In this document: one piece after another, positions 62,477-64,000 of the stretch | How the letters are laid out: each line of letters starts with the position of its first letter | Position numbering within the stretch: position 1 is the stretch's first letter | Assembly: GCF_021531715.1 (NCBI RefSeq) | Contig: NZ_JAFBIT010000001.1 | Location: forward strand, 868,001 to 932,000 | Reading direction: 5' to 3' | From: Anaeromassilibacillus senegalensis | Lineage (GTDB): Bacteria > Bacillota > Clostridia > Oscillospirales > Acutalibacteraceae | Length of the DNA: 64,000 nt | Translations under genes and position numbers: made by a program | Notes under the pieces: model-generated | What the model saw: only the letters and a program-made list of their open reading frames with translations | What the model was told of the DNA's origin: nothing | The model's database searches: none

Positions 62477-63505
62477 TTAGTAGACGGTATTCTCCGGGTC
62501 AATATAGTCCGCGCAGTTGTCTCTGTCCACAACGGTGGTCGGGATGATCTTGACCGGCTCGACTTCCTCGCCGTTCAGAACTGCAAGCGCCATGTCGACG
62601 GCATCCTTAACCATCAGCGGGCTGTACAGGGAGGACTCAATCCAGATATCCTGATTCTCAGGCATCATCTTGAAGTACTCCTGGCATCCGCCGCCGCCTG
62701 TAACGACCTTAATGTCGGTTCTGTTCGCTTCAGAAATCGCCTGCAAAACGCCGATAGAGGTCTCATCGTCCATCGAGTAGACCGCGTCGATGTGATCCAC
62801 GCTGGTGAGAATGTCAGCAAAGTCAGCCAGACCGTCCTCACGGGTGAACTTCGTCGCATACTCCAGGATCTCCATATCCGGAGCAATCTCCTTCATGGTC
62901 TCGGTGAAGCCCTTCTTGCGCAGCTCTGCAACGGAACCGGACGTCGGAACGTCCAGAACCACGACCGTGCCGGTTGTGCCGATCTTGTCGACGATGTACT
63001 TGGCGCCCTCGATACCCATGGACTCGTTATCGCCGGAAACACGGTATACGCCGTCCGCCGCGATCTCAATGTCGAAGTTGACAACGACGATGCCGTCATC
63101 GATCGCCTGCTGGATCGGAACCTCCATGCCCTCCCACTGCGGGAACGCAACAATCGCTTCAGCACCCCAGGACTTGAGGTCATCGAGCTGAGAGGTCATT
63201 TCCTCCGCGTTGTTGCTGGTGAACAACTTGTACTCAACCTGATCGGAGAGCTCCTTGCAGCGCTGCTCAGCATTGTACGCAACGCCTGCAACCCAGCCGT
63301 GTGTGACGGCCGGAGCCAGAATGCCGATCTTCTTGAGTTCGCCTGCAGTCGTCTCAGAAGACTCCTCAGCAGAAGACTCGGAAGTTTCCGAAGCTGTGCT
63401 GGATTCCTCAGAGGCAGAGCTTGTGGAAGCCGTCTCGCCGCCACATGCTGCGAAAGACACGCAGATCAGCGCGAGAGCAAGAATGATGCTCAGTACCTTT
63501 TTCAT
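62477..63505 (-). CDS. Sugar ABC transporter substrate-binding lipoprotein
   Basis: 342 residues. Lipoprotein signal peptide MKKVLSIILALALICVSFAACGGE (lipobox with Cys20 or so), a Ser/Glu-rich linker, then a periplasmic-binding-protein 1 fold (KKIGILAPAVTHGWVAGVAYNAEQ; VNFDIEIAADGVYRVSGDNES). First gene of the operon, made from a consensus promoter. The order binding protein, ATPase, permease is that of mgl/rbs systems; the sugar is unknown. Confidence 0.93.
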   Translation of the reverse strand: MKKVLSIILALALICVSFAACGGETASTSSASEESSTASETSESSAEESSETTAGELKKIGILAPAVTHGWVAGVAYNAEQRCKELSDQVEYKLFTSNNAEEMTSQLDDLKSWGAEAIVAFPQWEGMEVPIQQAIDDGIVVVNFDIEIAADGVYRVSGDNESMGIEGAKYIVDKIGTTGTVVVLDVPTSGSVAELRKKGFTETMKEIAPDMEILEYATKFTREDGLADFADILTSVDHIDAVYSMDDETSIGVLQAISEANRTDIKVVTGGGGCQEYFKMMPENQDIWIESSLYSPLMVKDAVDMALAVLNGEEVEPVKIIPTTVVDRDNCADYIDPENTVY

Positions 63506-63607
63506 GTTTGTTTTCCTCCTGTATCTGCGATCTGCCGCAGATAATCTAAAATAAATTATTTGACGGCCTATTTGTAAAAAAATTGTTAAACCGTCTTATA
63601 CATGGGT

Positions 63608-63636
63608 ATTCTACTCTCTGTCTATCCCTTTGTCAA
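63608..63636 (-). promoter_or_regulatory. SigA promoter of the sugar ABC operon
   Basis: On the minus strand: TTGACA, 17-base spacer, TAGAAT, about 100 bases before the lipoprotein start. The rest of 63,506-63,768 shows no gene; TTGTTAAACCGTC near 63,583 could be part of an operator. Confidence 0.75.
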
Positions 63637-63768
63637 TCTCTTTTATACTTTTTTTAGTGAATTCTTGCTTTTTGTTGCGGCGGTATCAGGAAAGCTTGGT
63701 GTTTTCCGTTTTTTGAGATCACACAATCACAATCCGTTCAATCTGCACTGCGTTTTCTGCGGACAAAT

Positions 63769-63804
63769 AAAAAGAACCCAAACACCGATTGATGCTTGGG
63801 TTCT
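63769..63804 (-). terminator. Terminator after tRNA-Ala
   Basis: On the minus strand AGAACCCAA and TTGGGTTCT arms with TTTTT following. Confidence 0.75.
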
Positions 63805-63806
63805 GT

Positions 63807-63882
<76 letters not shown>

Positions 63883-63945
63883 GTTTGGTACTTGAGCATT
63901 ATACCATCTTCCGATATAAATTTCAAGCCCTTTTTCAAATTTTTA

Positions 63946-64000
63946 TCATTCTTTTGTCGGATCAACATAAATGGTCTTGTAGTTTACATAAATTACCATC
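63946..64000 (-). CDS. C-terminal end of an unknown protein (truncated by window)
   Basis: Reading the minus strand from the window edge: MVIYVNYKTIYVDPTKE then TGA. Short and without context; the start lies outside the window. No function assigned. Confidence 0.35.
   Translation of the reverse strand, partial: MVIYVNYKTIYVDPTKE

Noticed and set aside
60241-62547. 768-codon plus-strand frame opposite the sugar ABC permease and ATPase genes
   Set aside because: Antisense shadow of two well-identified transporter genes; composition rich in His, Arg and Ala with no domain.

Overview
The window comes from a Gram-positive spore-forming Clostridia-type genome, probably an Oscillospiraceae/Ruminococcaceae-like gut lineage (inference). 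The support is a spore coat gene (cotJC), a perfect CIRCE element before hsp20, class II fructose-bisphosphate aldolase, fructoselysine (frl) genes, an RbsA/MglA-type sugar ABC transporter, strong GGAGG ribosome-binding sites, and a host and phage core that looks GC-rich. About two thirds of the window is one siphovirus-type prophage. It starts before base 1 and ends near 43,545 inside cotJC, whose 3' part resumes at once.

Layout. 1-5,300: replication genes (DNA polymerase A end, primase/helicase, VRR-NUC nuclease, SNF2 helicase), with an iteron-like repeat array at 2,778-2,912. 5,590-13,970: terminase, portal, a MuF-type minor capsid protein with an AT-rich C-terminal extension and a small overlapping downstream gene (candidate toxin and immunity pair), scaffold, coat, connectors. 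13,987-33,351: about 19.4 kb of foreign DNA inserted at the start codon of the major tail protein gene. 33,351-43,418: tail proteins, tape measure, Dit, Tal, fibre, holin and an endolysin that has lost its catalytic domain.

The 19.4-kb insert looks like two related integrative elements in tandem. The same 7-8 bp core (TGGCAGA[T]) lies at 13,987, 23,783 and 33,352, and the left ends after the first two cores resemble each other. No intact integrase is present. Segment A (about 13,994-23,790) carries an AAA_14/DUF4143 ATPase, a hairpin-rich non-coding tract, TnpV, a cREC protein, an operon of unknown protein, dual-specificity phosphatase, NADAR protein and coiled-coil membrane protein, a WYL regulator, and a CbbX/SpoVK-like ATPase split exactly at an A_AAA_AAG slippery heptamer. 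Segment B (about 23,790-33,351) carries an IS remnant, frlB-frlD, a cysteine hydrolase, a GyrI-like protein, several truncated genes, a C39-like protease, an erythromycin esterase homologue, an EFR1 ferredoxin-flavodoxin, a TetR regulator with two palindromic operators, and a serine recombinase remnant.

From 43,545 to the end is host chromosome: cotJC 3' end, a degT aminotransferase pseudogene, CIRCE-hsp20, an FGGY kinase divergent from an isomerase-isomerase-dehydrogenase operon, tRNA-Gly(CCC), two secreted or membrane proteins, prfC, an AraC regulator divergent from a GH4 alpha-galactosidase, a zinc-ribbon/pseudokinase/PASTA protein, fba, a sugar ABC transporter operon, and tRNA-Ala(GGC). 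The chromosomal part is rich in carbohydrate uptake and breakdown genes.

The prophage looks unable to make virions (tail gene separated from its start region, lysin gutted), yet it sits inside a sporulation gene. That resembles the skin element in sigK. Whether it is excised during sporulation cannot be judged here, because the other half of cotJC and any recombinase lie outside the window.
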